A DNA stretch of 37,673 nt, from NCBI GenBank assembly GCA_027365775.1, contig DAHXLX010000007.1:1-37673 (forward strand). Direction: 5' to 3'. This document shows, in pieces, positions 1 through 6,803 of the stretch. Source of the stretch: Candidatus Saccharimonadota bacterium. Lineage in GTDB: Bacteria; Patescibacteriota; Saccharimonadia; Saccharimonadales; UBA4665. Positions within the stretch are counted from its first letter, which is position 1. Each line of letters starts with the position of its first letter. The position numbers and the translations under genes are program-made. The notes under the pieces were generated by a model that ran no database searches, was not told the DNA's origin, and saw nothing but the letters and a program-made list of their open reading frames with translations.

Positions 1-2
1 TG

Positions 3-701
3 CTGATTGATAAAAAGCCGATGGGCTTTCTAAATGTCGATGACGTTAGATTTGATATGATTAGCGACATTGATTACAACCACCGGGCGTTCGGGGCATC
101 GATTTCGATCAATTGCGGCATGCGGCAGTTGATATTCAAGAGTTATAACCAACCGCGGCTGAGAAAACTTATTGGTCACGTCCAACACCGGATGAGCGAA
201 ATTAAAAAAGAACAAAGTCTGCACGCCGAAACACAGAAACAGCACCTCGAAGAAATCAACAAACAATTGCAAATGTATCTGTTGGCCCAGCAGCAGCACC
301 TGGAACAGCAATTTGCACAAAACAGAATGGTCAACACGATCAAGCCGAGCCCACAACTAGCGGATTATTTATTTGCTCAGCGGTTACTGGAGAATTTCCA
401 TAATACCAATAATAGATCGGTCGAACCAAATCAAGAATTGGCGGATAGTCAAAGACCCGAGATGGTGTCGGAGCAGGCGCAACAGGAGCCAATCAATAAC
501 GAACCTCAAGACCAGCAAGCTTTACTTGAAGAGTTAGCCGAAGCAGGACGAATGGAAGTTTTCGGCGGAACAGATAAAGTGGACCATGGCGTCAAGCCGG
601 TTTCAACTGTGACTGACAACGCCGAAGCCTATCCGGGGGTTGATTTGACGCCGTTTAAAATTGTATATGGCAAGTTACCTTATCTATTAAGATCAAAATA
701 A
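3..701 (+). CDS. C-terminal part of a Gln-rich coiled-coil protein, possibly PH-domain (partial)
   Basis: The reading frame is open from base 3, so the gene probably starts outside the window; an internal ATG lies at 21. No good ribosome-binding site precedes that ATG, so I treat the gene as 5'-truncated. The first 60 or so residues (FLNVDDVRFDMISDID, then a run with AFGASISI and RKLIGHVQHRM) resemble the last strands and helix of a bacterial PH (bPH) domain, but this is only a pattern impression. A strongly predicted coiled coil rich in Gln, Glu and His follows (residues about 60-105). The tail is acidic and Gln-rich (EQAQQEPINNEPQDQQ) and probably disordered. No transmembrane segment is visible in this part. 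The gene converges on ychF with only 14 bp between the stop codons. Function unknown. Confidence 0.6.
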   Translation: MIDKKPMGFLNVDDVRFDMISDIDYNHRAFGASISINCGMRQLIFKSYNQPRLRKLIGHVQHRMSEIKKEQSLHAETQKQHLEEINKQLQMYLLAQQQHLEQQFAQNRMVNTIKPSPQLADYLFAQRLLENFHNTNNRSVEPNQELADSQRPEMVSEQAQQEPINNEPQDQQALLEELAEAGRMEVFGGTDKVDHGVKPVSTVTDNAEAYPGVDLTPFKIVYGKLPYLLRSK

Positions 702-715
702 TATTGACCTGAAGC

Positions 716-1792
716 TTAAACGTTAAAGCGAAACTCAACAATATCGTCCGGTTGGATGATATAGGTTTTACCCTCGGTTCTGACCTTACCGGCTGCTCGG
801 CAGGCAGCAATCGAACCCAAGTCAATTAAATCGCTATATGATACAATTTCGGCGGCTATAAAACCGCGCTGGAAATCAGTATGGATTACGCCTGCAGCTT
901 GAGGTGCTGTAGCGCCCTTCGGGATGGTCCAAGCTCGAATTTCTTTATCCCCGGCAGTCAAAAAACTTTGTAACCCCAAGCCATCATAAGCCGCAGTTAC
1001 CAGGCTTTCCAGACCGGACAAATGCAAACCATAGCTTTGTCTAAATTCGATTGCATCGTCATCGTCTAAGGAGTTAAGTTCACTTTCAATTTTGGCCGAT
1101 ACAAATACCGTCTTGGCCGGATGCAGCAGTTGCCCAAGCTCCGACCGCAGATTTTTATCCGATAACTCCTGCTCGTCCATATTAAATACGTAAATTATTG
1201 GTTTGGCTGAGATCAATTGTAAATCTGCTAGCACAGCCAATGCATCGCTGTCCAAATTACCGTGCAGCATCTTTCCATCATTCAATAAGGCTTTAGCTTG
1301 ATCATAAATTTTCAAAACAGGCTTAAGTTTTGGATTTGATTTTGCTTCTTTATCCAATCTAGCTAACCTGCGGTCGATCGTTGCCAAATCAGCCAGCATA
1401 AGCTCAGTATTGATAATTGAAATGTCTGTCTTTGGGTCGGAAGATCCAACGACTCTGGTAACCTGATCATCCTTAAATAATCTGACTACTTCTACGATAG
1501 CGGCGGTTGTACGTATGTGCGACAGGAACTGGTTGCCCATCCCTTCGCCTTGACTGGCTCCGGCAACTAATCCGGCTATATCGACAAATCTAATGGTTGC
1601 CGGCACTATCTTGGCGCCAGGGTAGATAAGACTTAGCTTTTGTAATCTTTGGTCAGGAATTGGTACAATGCCGACATTTGGTTCGATGGTTGCAAATGGA
1701 TAGTTAGCCGCCAAAGCCGAACTTTTGGTGACGGCATTGAACAGAGTTGATTTACCAACATTAGGCAATCCAACAATACCGATGCTCAACAT
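716..1792 (-). CDS. ychF: Redox-regulated/ribosome-associated P-loop GTPase (ATPase) YchF (Obg family)
   Basis: The gene encodes 358 aa, the usual length for YchF/Ola1. The N-terminus starts directly with the G1 P-loop, LSIGIVGLPNVGKSTLFNAV. G3 is DIAGLVAGASQGEGMGNQFL. The G4 position reads NMDE instead of NKxD, which is the YchF signature linked to ATP preference. The C-terminus carries the TGS domain (about residues 275-358, with TIPKGATAPQAAGVIHTDF and DIVEFRFNV). I chose the ATG at 1792 because it places the P-loop at the canonical distance. An upstream in-frame GTG at 1831 would add 13 residues with no family match and lies inside the probable promoter, an extended -10 TGCTAAGAT at about 1822-1830. 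The protein is cytoplasmic and known to bind ribosomes in other bacteria. Confidence 0.96.
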   Translation of the reverse strand: MLSIGIVGLPNVGKSTLFNAVTKSSALAANYPFATIEPNVGIVPIPDQRLQKLSLIYPGAKIVPATIRFVDIAGLVAGASQGEGMGNQFLSHIRTTAAIVEVVRLFKDDQVTRVVGSSDPKTDISIINTELMLADLATIDRRLARLDKEAKSNPKLKPVLKIYDQAKALLNDGKMLHGNLDSDALAVLADLQLISAKPIIYVFNMDEQELSDKNLRSELGQLLHPAKTVFVSAKIESELNSLDDDDAIEFRQSYGLHLSGLESLVTAAYDGLGLQSFLTAGDKEIRAWTIPKGATAPQAAGVIHTDFQRGFIAAEIVSYSDLIDLGSIAACRAAGKVRTEGKTYIIQPDDIVEFRFNV

Positions 1793-1865
1793 ACAACTGG
1801 ATCTATTGTTTTCATCTGTTAATCTTAGCACATCAACTAGATCTCTATGTAATAAAAAGCATTAC

Positions 1866-1894
1866 TTGACAAGTCCACTTTACTTTGATAAAGT
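1866..1894 (+). promoter_or_regulatory. Promoter of the TrpR-like gene, leaderless layout
   Basis: A perfect -35 box TTGACA (1866-1871), a 17-nt spacer and an extended -10 TGA-TAAAGT (hexamer 1889-1894) are visible. The expected start point is base 1901, the A of the ATG. The mRNA would therefore begin at the start codon. No Shine-Dalgarno sequence is present. Confidence 0.7.
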
Positions 1895-1900
1895 GTTTCT

Positions 1901-2233
1901 ATGTCTAATAACAAGACTATAGTTTGGAGAAGTGGTACAGCCCAGCAATTAGCTGTGGCTTTGACTGATATTACTTCAGAAAAAGACATGCAGAACTTCT
2001 TGCGTGATGTTATGACTGAAAAAGAAATCATTGAAATTAGTTCACGACTTGAGGCTGCACGTATGCTTACTGAAGGTAAAAAGTACACAGAAATTGTAGC
2101 TAAAACTAAGCTTAGTAGTCGTACCGTTGCTCGTATTAGCGAATGGTTACAAAATGGTTGTAACGGCTATCAAGCTGCTCTAAAAACTATCAATCAGCAC
2201 CATTCACATATACTGCCAGCCCGTGCTGATTAG
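1901..2233 (+). CDS. TrpR-like/YerC-YecD family HTH protein
   Basis: This is a 110-aa all-helical protein. Residues about 25-90 match the TrpR/YerC superfamily: DVMTEKEIIEISSRLEAARML, then a helix-turn-helix reading YTEIVAKTKLSSRTVARISE. The family binds DNA as a dimer. In E. coli TrpR senses tryptophan, but YerC/YecD-type relatives such as this one usually have no known ligand. No trp genes are in the window. The gene is monocistronic: its own promoter precedes it directly and a terminator follows the stop codon by about 26 bp. Family assignment is firm; the regulated target is unknown. Confidence 0.85.
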   Translation: MSNNKTIVWRSGTAQQLAVALTDITSEKDMQNFLRDVMTEKEIIEISSRLEAARMLTEGKKYTEIVAKTKLSSRTVARISEWLQNGCNGYQAALKTINQHHSHILPARAD

Positions 2234-2259
2234 CTAGTTACTTTTAGGTAAGAATAGAG

Positions 2260-2283
2260 CGCCAGCACGAAGCTGGCGTTTTT
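2260..2283 (+). terminator. Rho-independent terminator after the TrpR-like gene
   Basis: A perfect 7-bp GC-rich stem CGCCAGC / GCTGGCG with the loop ACGAA is followed by five T residues. It separates the regulator from the downstream two-gene unit. Confidence 0.88.
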
Positions 2284-2321
2284 AGTTATGCAAGTTAATT
2301 GCAATTTTTAATGGAGTTTTT

Positions 2322-3179
2322 ATGAGTAATCCCTATGTAATTTCAGCCGAACTAGATTTAGCAAATGCTGAATTAGAACGAATTGTTAGACTAGAGAAAA
2401 TTGAAGATTTTAGAGAAAGCCTTGATACCAGCTTGCGTAGTATGGGCAAAGATACTGTTTGGGTGAGTTCAAGCACAATGCAAACTGGCTTAGAGACTGC
2501 TATTAGCAAAACTAGGTTACCAGTCGTGAGTTTAGACGACAGATATGTAACCTCGGCAAACGAATATATTGGCATATCTAGAGGAGTGGATGAACAGCTA
2601 AATGATATTGGCTATGTACCTAGAGTCGGCTACCCGTCTATTAAACGACAGCTCGGGAAGATATCGGCTTTGGGCGGTGAAATAGTCATAGCTGATGATG
2701 TCTTGTTTAGCGGCGAGATGATTGCTTGGCTGGCTAATGTCCTTGAGCCTTATGGCGTAAAAATCGGTGGGCTTGTCTGCGGCATTGCCATACAAGAAGG
2801 CATAGATAAAATGCAGGCCAAAGACGTAGACATTGAGGCTGTACAAGCCTTTGACGAAGTTGAAGATGAGATATGCGAACGTGATTTTGCGGTAGTTACA
2901 GGTTCAGGTAGGCGTATTGATAGCATTGCGGCTAACACCCTCTACTTTGACCCAACGAACGGTAAACCTGCCAAATGGGCTTCTATACCACCCGAAAAAG
3001 TTGAGTATTTTGCTTACAGCAGCTATATACGATCGGCAGATTTAATTAAGCCAGACCTTCGCTTTGGTGATATTGGTAGCTTCTATGGCTGGGATAGCTC
3101 AATGAACGTCGTTGAAAGTTTAGAGGAAGCGGCGATGTGGGCTTATGCCCGTGCAACTGGTGTACCGCCAGTATTTTAA
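2322..3179 (+). CDS. Phosphoribosyltransferase-like protein
   Basis: The product is 285 aa with no transmembrane segment or signal peptide. Residues 120-132 (EIVIADDVLFSGE) have the form of the PRPP-binding motif of type I phosphoribosyltransferases: hydrophobic strand, two acidic residues, then a small loop ending Ser-Gly. A conserved-looking N-terminal helical stretch and a C-terminal extension (YSSYIRSADLIKPDLRFGD, then SMNVVESLEEAAMWAYARA) do not match a salvage PRTase I know. The start ATG has GGAG five bases upstream. The gene lies 21 bp upstream of an SLOG-type gene and probably shares its transcript. The fold call is moderate; the substrate is unknown. Confidence 0.6.
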   Translation: MSNPYVISAELDLANAELERIVRLEKIEDFRESLDTSLRSMGKDTVWVSSSTMQTGLETAISKTRLPVVSLDDRYVTSANEYIGISRGVDEQLNDIGYVPRVGYPSIKRQLGKISALGGEIVIADDVLFSGEMIAWLANVLEPYGVKIGGLVCGIAIQEGIDKMQAKDVDIEAVQAFDEVEDEICERDFAVVTGSGRRIDSIAANTLYFDPTNGKPAKWASIPPEKVEYFAYSSYIRSADLIKPDLRFGDIGSFYGWDSSMNVVESLEEAAMWAYARATGVPPVF

Positions 3180-3200
3180 GTAACTAAAAAGGAGTAAATA

Positions 3201-3734
3201 ATGCGTAGATTACAAATAGGAGTGATAGGTTCTTGTAGCGACCTTAACTACTCAAAAGCAGCGGAAGATTGTGCAAAACGGCTTGGAAGTTTAATCGCCA
3301 AGTCAGATAGCACATTGGTATTTGGTTCTGAAAAGGACATAAGTTCGCTGCCTACAATCGCTGCACAGGCAGCAAAGACAGAGGGCGGCGAAACCTTAGC
3401 TATAACCTATGAAAAAGGTCTAGAACTATTTAATAATGAGGCTGCCACTATTGTTGTGGCTACAGGATTGGTTCGTGGCGGTGGTCGTGAACTTAGTCTT
3501 ATGTTGAGCTGTGATGTAGTGATAGCCCTTGCAGGCGGTTCGGGTACGTTAAACGAAATATGTGTAGCCTACCAAGCCAACATACCCGTAATTGTTCTTA
3601 CTGGCTTTGGTGGTTGGAGCGATAAGCTTGCTGGCACATATTTAGATGATCGCAAGTGCTATAAATTTATTGGCGCAAAAACACCACAACAGGCTTTGAA
3701 ATTAGCAGTACAAGCTCTGCAGAAAACTCAATGA
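3201..3734 (+). CDS. SLOG/TIGR00725-like Rossmann nucleotide-binding protein
   Basis: The product is 177 aa. The N-terminus is a Rossmann strand-loop (QIGVIGSCSD). The C-terminal half has the LOG/SLOG pattern: GLVRGGGRELSLMLSCDVVIALAGGSGTLNEI in outline (about residues 89-120). AGGSGTLNE replaces the PGGxGTxxE motif of lysine-decarboxylase-like (LOG) phosphoribohydrolases; the proline is Ala. The usual first GGG-x-GVM motif is replaced by FGSEKD. A strong ribosome-binding site AAAAGGAG sits 8 nt before the ATG. Pairing with a PRTase-like gene suggests a nucleotide or N-glycoside reaction, which is inference only. Confidence 0.75.
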   Translation: MRRLQIGVIGSCSDLNYSKAAEDCAKRLGSLIAKSDSTLVFGSEKDISSLPTIAAQAAKTEGGETLAITYEKGLELFNNEAATIVVATGLVRGGGRELSLMLSCDVVIALAGGSGTLNEICVAYQANIPVIVLTGFGGWSDKLAGTYLDDRKCYKFIGAKTPQQALKLAVQALQKTQ

Positions 3735-3961
3735 CGGGGAAAGAAAAAATTAATTTCAAAAGGTAGGGTTGTGTCATAACCATGCCAATGCTTAGCATTC
3801 AACCCGAACTTTTGAACAGATATGGAACTGGCATAAGCCGGTATCATTTCGCATATTGTAACCTTTTCCTTTGTTACTATTACTTTATCAACTATCTTAC
3901 GGACAGTAAAAAGCTTGTCCTCGTAGGGTAGATTAGCTAAATATTGCTTAAATGGCTCCAC
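3728..3961 (-). pseudogene. Remnant of a serine-recombinase C-terminus (tentative)
   Basis: This short antisense frame reads like the last 70-80 residues of a large serine recombinase: YLANLPYEDKLFTVRKIVDK, then VIVTKEKVTICEMIPAY. In those enzymes a helical segment and a short strand close the coiled-coil region. There is no catalytic domain upstream; the frame stops within about 30 bp beyond the TTTAAGCAA end. Its only start codon is a GTG at 3961. It converges with and overlaps the SLOG gene stop by 7 bp, and its broken end meets the 5' end of the Ltp gene. If the family guess is wrong, it may be a short orphan gene. Confidence 0.35.
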
Positions 3962-4485
3962 GGCCTTAACTCTCCAGCTTGGGCAGCATCAGTAATCGGC
4001 GTAATTATATTGCTCGCTATCATTGGCGGTGCTGCTGGCGGCGGTAATAAATCAAATATCAGCACGAAAAACAGTAGCACGACAGCAAGCACTTCCAGCA
4101 ACCAGCCAGTGGCAACTCAACCAAGGCCTGCCGTGCCAGCCGAGTATAAATCCCCGCTCTAGCCCGAGCAGATAGCTATGCCAACGACCGGCAAATGTCT
4201 AAGCAAGGCTTGTATGACCAGCTAGTTTCGCAGTCTGGCGGTCAATTCTCAGCTGCAGCTGCACAATATGCCATATACAATGTAAAAGTTGACTTGAACG
4301 CAAATGCTCTGGCTAAGACAAAAGAGCATCAAAGTGAACAACACCTATCACCAGCCGCTATTCACGACCAACTAACATCTGATGCTGGCGAAAAGTTCAT
4401 ACAAGCAGAGGCAGATTACGCTATTCAACATCTTAATGATCAGCGGCTCAAAGAAACACTACAATCCATAACACTTGCAAAATAA
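3944..4485 (+). pseudogene. Ltp-family surface protein, frameshifted
   Basis: Two frames together encode one recognisable protein. Frame A (3944-4162) gives a membrane segment (PAWAASVIGVIILLAIIGG), a Gly/Ser/Thr linker and the start of the first Ltp repeat (PAEYKS). It then stops. Frame B, read from about 4156, continues with ALARADSYANDRQMSKQGLY, then DQLVSQSGGQFSAAAAQYAI, and a second repeat with HLSPAAIHDQLTSDAGEKF. Pfam Ltp (host-cell-surface-exposed lipoprotein) has exactly this tandem repeat. The shift lies in CCCC at 4152-4155. The first codon is TTG with a stop 6 bp upstream, so the N-terminus may also be cut. Either the gene is dead or this is a one-base assembly or sequencing error. 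Confidence 0.72.
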
Positions 4486-4502
4486 TCAAGATATATTACA
4501 AT
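4475..4502 (+). promoter_or_regulatory. Promoter of the 4510 gene, leaderless layout
   Basis: A -35 box TTGCAA (4475-4480), a 16-nt spacer and a -10 box TACAAT (4497-4502) are seen. The predicted start is about 4509 and the ATG is at 4510. Confidence 0.5.
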
Positions 4503-4509
4503 CTTAAGC

Positions 4510-5469
4510 ATGTCAGAACAACTTAACAGACAAAACCCTGAACAATTAGCAAGGCATGAGCTAGAGGCCTTTGTGGATAATCCAGGTCTAGTTGAGATGT
4601 CACAGCTTTTTGGACTCCAAGAAGTCCCAGCAGATAGGCACGATCGTCTACATGCTTTTCAAGAAGTGGCTGCTGCTCATTGGGATTTTCGAAAGGGAGA
4701 AGAGCGTCAGGCTACTAATTGGGATGATGAACTGCTTGATCAAGAAGGCTCAGAGCAATGGAATACCATCTTTGATGGTGCTGATAAGCTTGGCTTAGTA
4801 AAAGATACAGAGCCAGTTAATAAGCATCCAAACTCCTTAGTTATTCTAGGTGGAGCAAATAGAGCTCCTCTAGATCGCTTACGCTATGGACTTGAGAAGG
4901 TAGAAGACTTCGAACAAGTAGCTTACCTTGGTTCCAGTCGTCCTTTATCGGATGCTGAGCGAGAAAAGGCTAAAGATTATGCTCCTGATGCTCAAACGGA
5001 GTTTGACCTAGGGTGCAGGGCGTTTGAAACTTTGCTTGGTGCTAGAGTAGTTGATGACTTGAGCTTTAAAAGAAATGGTGATATATGGCGCGCTCGTTTA
5101 TATGAATTCGAAAGGAACGGCGAAACCAAGCACGGATTTGCATTAAACACTCCCCATAAGATTGGCGAGCGGCGCGCTAATACCTACGACAACTACTCTT
5201 TCTTTGTCGATGTTGCTGAGTTATCAAAAGACCCAGATCACACAGTAGTTGCGGTAACTACTGGTTTTTATACCAAAGGTCAGCATTTGCCAGCCGTGCA
5301 AGTATTAACACTGCCTTATGGGATCAAAGTAGAAACAATTGGTCATAGTGCGGAGTATAGTGGCGTGAAGCGTAAACCAAGTCAATTGCTACAAGAAACA
5401 AAGTCAGCCATTGACGCTGGTGTTAGTTTACAAGCAGCGATAGACGCAACTCAGGCACAGGCGAGTTAG
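4510..5469 (+). CDS. Uncharacterised protein, possibly DUF218/YdcF-like
   Basis: The product is a soluble 319-aa protein without signal peptide or membrane segment. Residues about 108-140 (NSLVILGGANRAPLDRLRYG) and about 240-270 (HTVVAVTTGFYTKGQHLPAV) have the order and shape of the two core strands of the YdcF/DUF218 fold: a strand ending GG followed by an Arg-containing helix, then a strand ending in V-T-T before a helix. The usual E-A pair and the T-x-E-N motif are not clear, so the fold call is tentative. The N-terminal 100 residues are acidic and helical. It has its own near-leaderless promoter. Function is unknown. Confidence 0.7.
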   Translation: MSEQLNRQNPEQLARHELEAFVDNPGLVEMSQLFGLQEVPADRHDRLHAFQEVAAAHWDFRKGEERQATNWDDELLDQEGSEQWNTIFDGADKLGLVKDTEPVNKHPNSLVILGGANRAPLDRLRYGLEKVEDFEQVAYLGSSRPLSDAEREKAKDYAPDAQTEFDLGCRAFETLLGARVVDDLSFKRNGDIWRARLYEFERNGETKHGFALNTPHKIGERRANTYDNYSFFVDVAELSKDPDHTVVAVTTGFYTKGQHLPAVQVLTLPYGIKVETIGHSAEYSGVKRKPSQLLQETKSAIDAGVSLQAAIDATQAQAS

Positions 5470-5534
5470 TTATTGGTGAGCACGATAAGCCTCAAAATCC
5501 TGACAGTATAAATTGGGGTAATCTCGAAGATGAA

Positions 5535-5666
5535 ATGCGGGGTGCCGAGCAACGTGCTGAAACTATCCACTGGGGTGAGATTCGACAAGGAGCCAGTGAG
5601 ATCAAAGACTTGTTGCATCAAGTACTGCCCGCCAGCGCAAGGATGTCATTTCGGCAAAGTTATTAG
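5535..5666 (+). CDS. Possible short ORF or decayed gene end
   Basis: The frame is open from 5427 to a TAG at 5664-5666 and reads through residues such as NPDSINWGNLEDEMRGAEQR and TIHWGEIRQGASEIKDLLHQ. Composition is protein-like (amphipathic, charged), but the only ATG is at 5535 and has no clear ribosome-binding site. It could be a 43-aa protein, a tail of the preceding gene joined by a frameshift near 5450, or chance. Confidence 0.25.
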   Translation: MRGAEQRAETIHWGEIRQGASEIKDLLHQVLPASARMSFRQSY

Positions 5667-5689
5667 CTTTTAGCAAATAGCTTGCCTTT
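5653..5689 (+). terminator. Possible terminator hairpin
   Basis: GGCAA-A-GTTATT-A-GC pairs with GC-A-AATAGC-TTGCC around a TTTTA loop (one bulge, one A-A mismatch, one G-U pair), followed by TTTA. It lies at the stop of the short open frame and could end the 4510 transcript. The T tract is short. Confidence 0.35.
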
Positions 5690-6167
5690 ATAGGCTTAGT
5701 AGCGTGTTTAGCCAACAGTAGTAGCTCTAAAGTATCGGTTAAACATTTGGCACGGCTTACTCGCCAAGGAAATAGCGGTTTTTTTATTCAGTTTAATGTT
5801 TAGATCCAAGAATTTTTTGTCAATCTCAAAAGTAACAGTTATGACAGGTAATTCTTTCATTATCATCAGCGTAGCAAGGCGACTATCTACCAGAAAAACT
5901 ACAAAATTACATGACTGCCAACGGCGTAACAGGGCCGCTTAATAAAGTGTTCAGGAGGCTGGTCAGATATCACATTTTGCACAAACTGTTCTTGTATGTT
6001 TGGGCTGCATGATTAGCGGGGTTTGTATGGTAGTAGGATATTGCCGGTTACACAATCAACTCACGCGCCAAGCGTGATGTAGTCATCAACCGAATTCTTA
6101 ATTTTAATGGCTATTATATAGACAAAGATTTTGCTATTATTAGGCTAGTGCTTAGTGGGTAAGCTTG
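5690..6167. other. Gene-poor stretch before the pilus region
   Basis: No convincing gene is seen in these 478 bp. On the minus strand 5708-5866 could encode 52 aa (starting MIMKELPVITVTFEIDKKF), without a good ribosome-binding site. A perfect 6-bp inverted repeat TCACGC/GCGTGA lies at 6061-6077 and has no T tract. The promoter for the first pilus-region genes must lie here, but I cannot fix its -10 box with confidence; TATTAT at 6135-6140 is one candidate. Confidence 0.5.
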
Positions 6168-6803
6168 ATGGCTATAGATAAAAAATCCAACAATAGACAA
6201 ATTAACGGTTCTTCGTCCGAGCCGCCTGGTGCCGATAGGTTTGATATACCGAACGATTTTCATGTATACCAGGCCGATAAATCTTATAGGCTAGCTTTTT
6301 TTAAGAAGGGCAAGAAAATACTAGCCAGCATAGTTAGTTCGAAAACAAAATCTATGTCTATTGGTGTAATCATTGTCGTCATCTGTGCAATTTCGTTGTG
6401 GGCGTTTTTGTTTAATCCTTCCACCGATAACAATATCTGCACAACCAATAAGAACCAGACGAAATTAAAAGACTTTACGTTTGCGGTTGAGGCTAACAAT
6501 ATTGCCCTGCAGCAGCAGATTACTGACGAAATTAAAAGCTTGCCCAATTACCAGAAGGACCCTAATTGTCTTTATGCCATGACGCTGTATTCGATTAATC
6601 GTGGCGATATAACCAGGTCTAAAAACTTTCTGAGTGAGTTAAGGAAAGTTTATAAACCCAAAGTCGGCTACAGTCCGTTATTAGGCAGTACCCAATCAAT
6701 TACTAGCTTACAGGCCAGTATCAATGCTATGGTAGCCAATAACCAATCGATTACCTCAAACACATATCTTATGGGAATATCGGGCGGAATTAAGAAACAA
6801 TGA
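6168..6803 (+). CDS. Single-pass membrane protein, partner of the large exported protein
   Basis: The product is 211 aa. About 60 basic cytoplasmic residues precede one membrane segment (about 64-84, SIGVIIVVICAISLWAFLF). A roughly 125-residue outer domain follows, helical and TPR-like in feel (FAVEANNIALQQQITDEIKS, then YAMTLYSINRGDITRSKNFL), with two Cys. I start at ATG 6168; a TTG lies one codon upstream. The stop overlaps the next ATG in ATGA, so the two proteins are probably made in equal amounts and may interact. No family is recognised. Confidence 0.8.
   Translation: MAIDKKSNNRQINGSSSEPPGADRFDIPNDFHVYQADKSYRLAFFKKGKKILASIVSSKTKSMSIGVIIVVICAISLWAFLFNPSTDNNICTTNKNQTKLKDFTFAVEANNIALQQQITDEIKSLPNYQKDPNCLYAMTLYSINRGDITRSKNFLSELRKVYKPKVGYSPLLGSTQSITSLQASINAMVANNQSITSNTYLMGISGGIKKQ

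Noticed and set aside
1793..1831. An N-terminal extension of YchF to the GTG at 1831
   Set aside because: The added 13 residues lie over the likely -10 box, and YchF proteins normally begin directly at the P-loop strand.
5708..5866. A 52-codon minus-strand gene starting MIMKELPVITV
   Set aside because: No ribosome-binding site, no promoter and no family pattern; kept only as a remark in the gap entry.
6061..6077. Perfect inverted repeat TCACGC/GCGTGA as a terminator
   Set aside because: No T tract follows and no gene ends just before it. It could be an operator, but there is no support.
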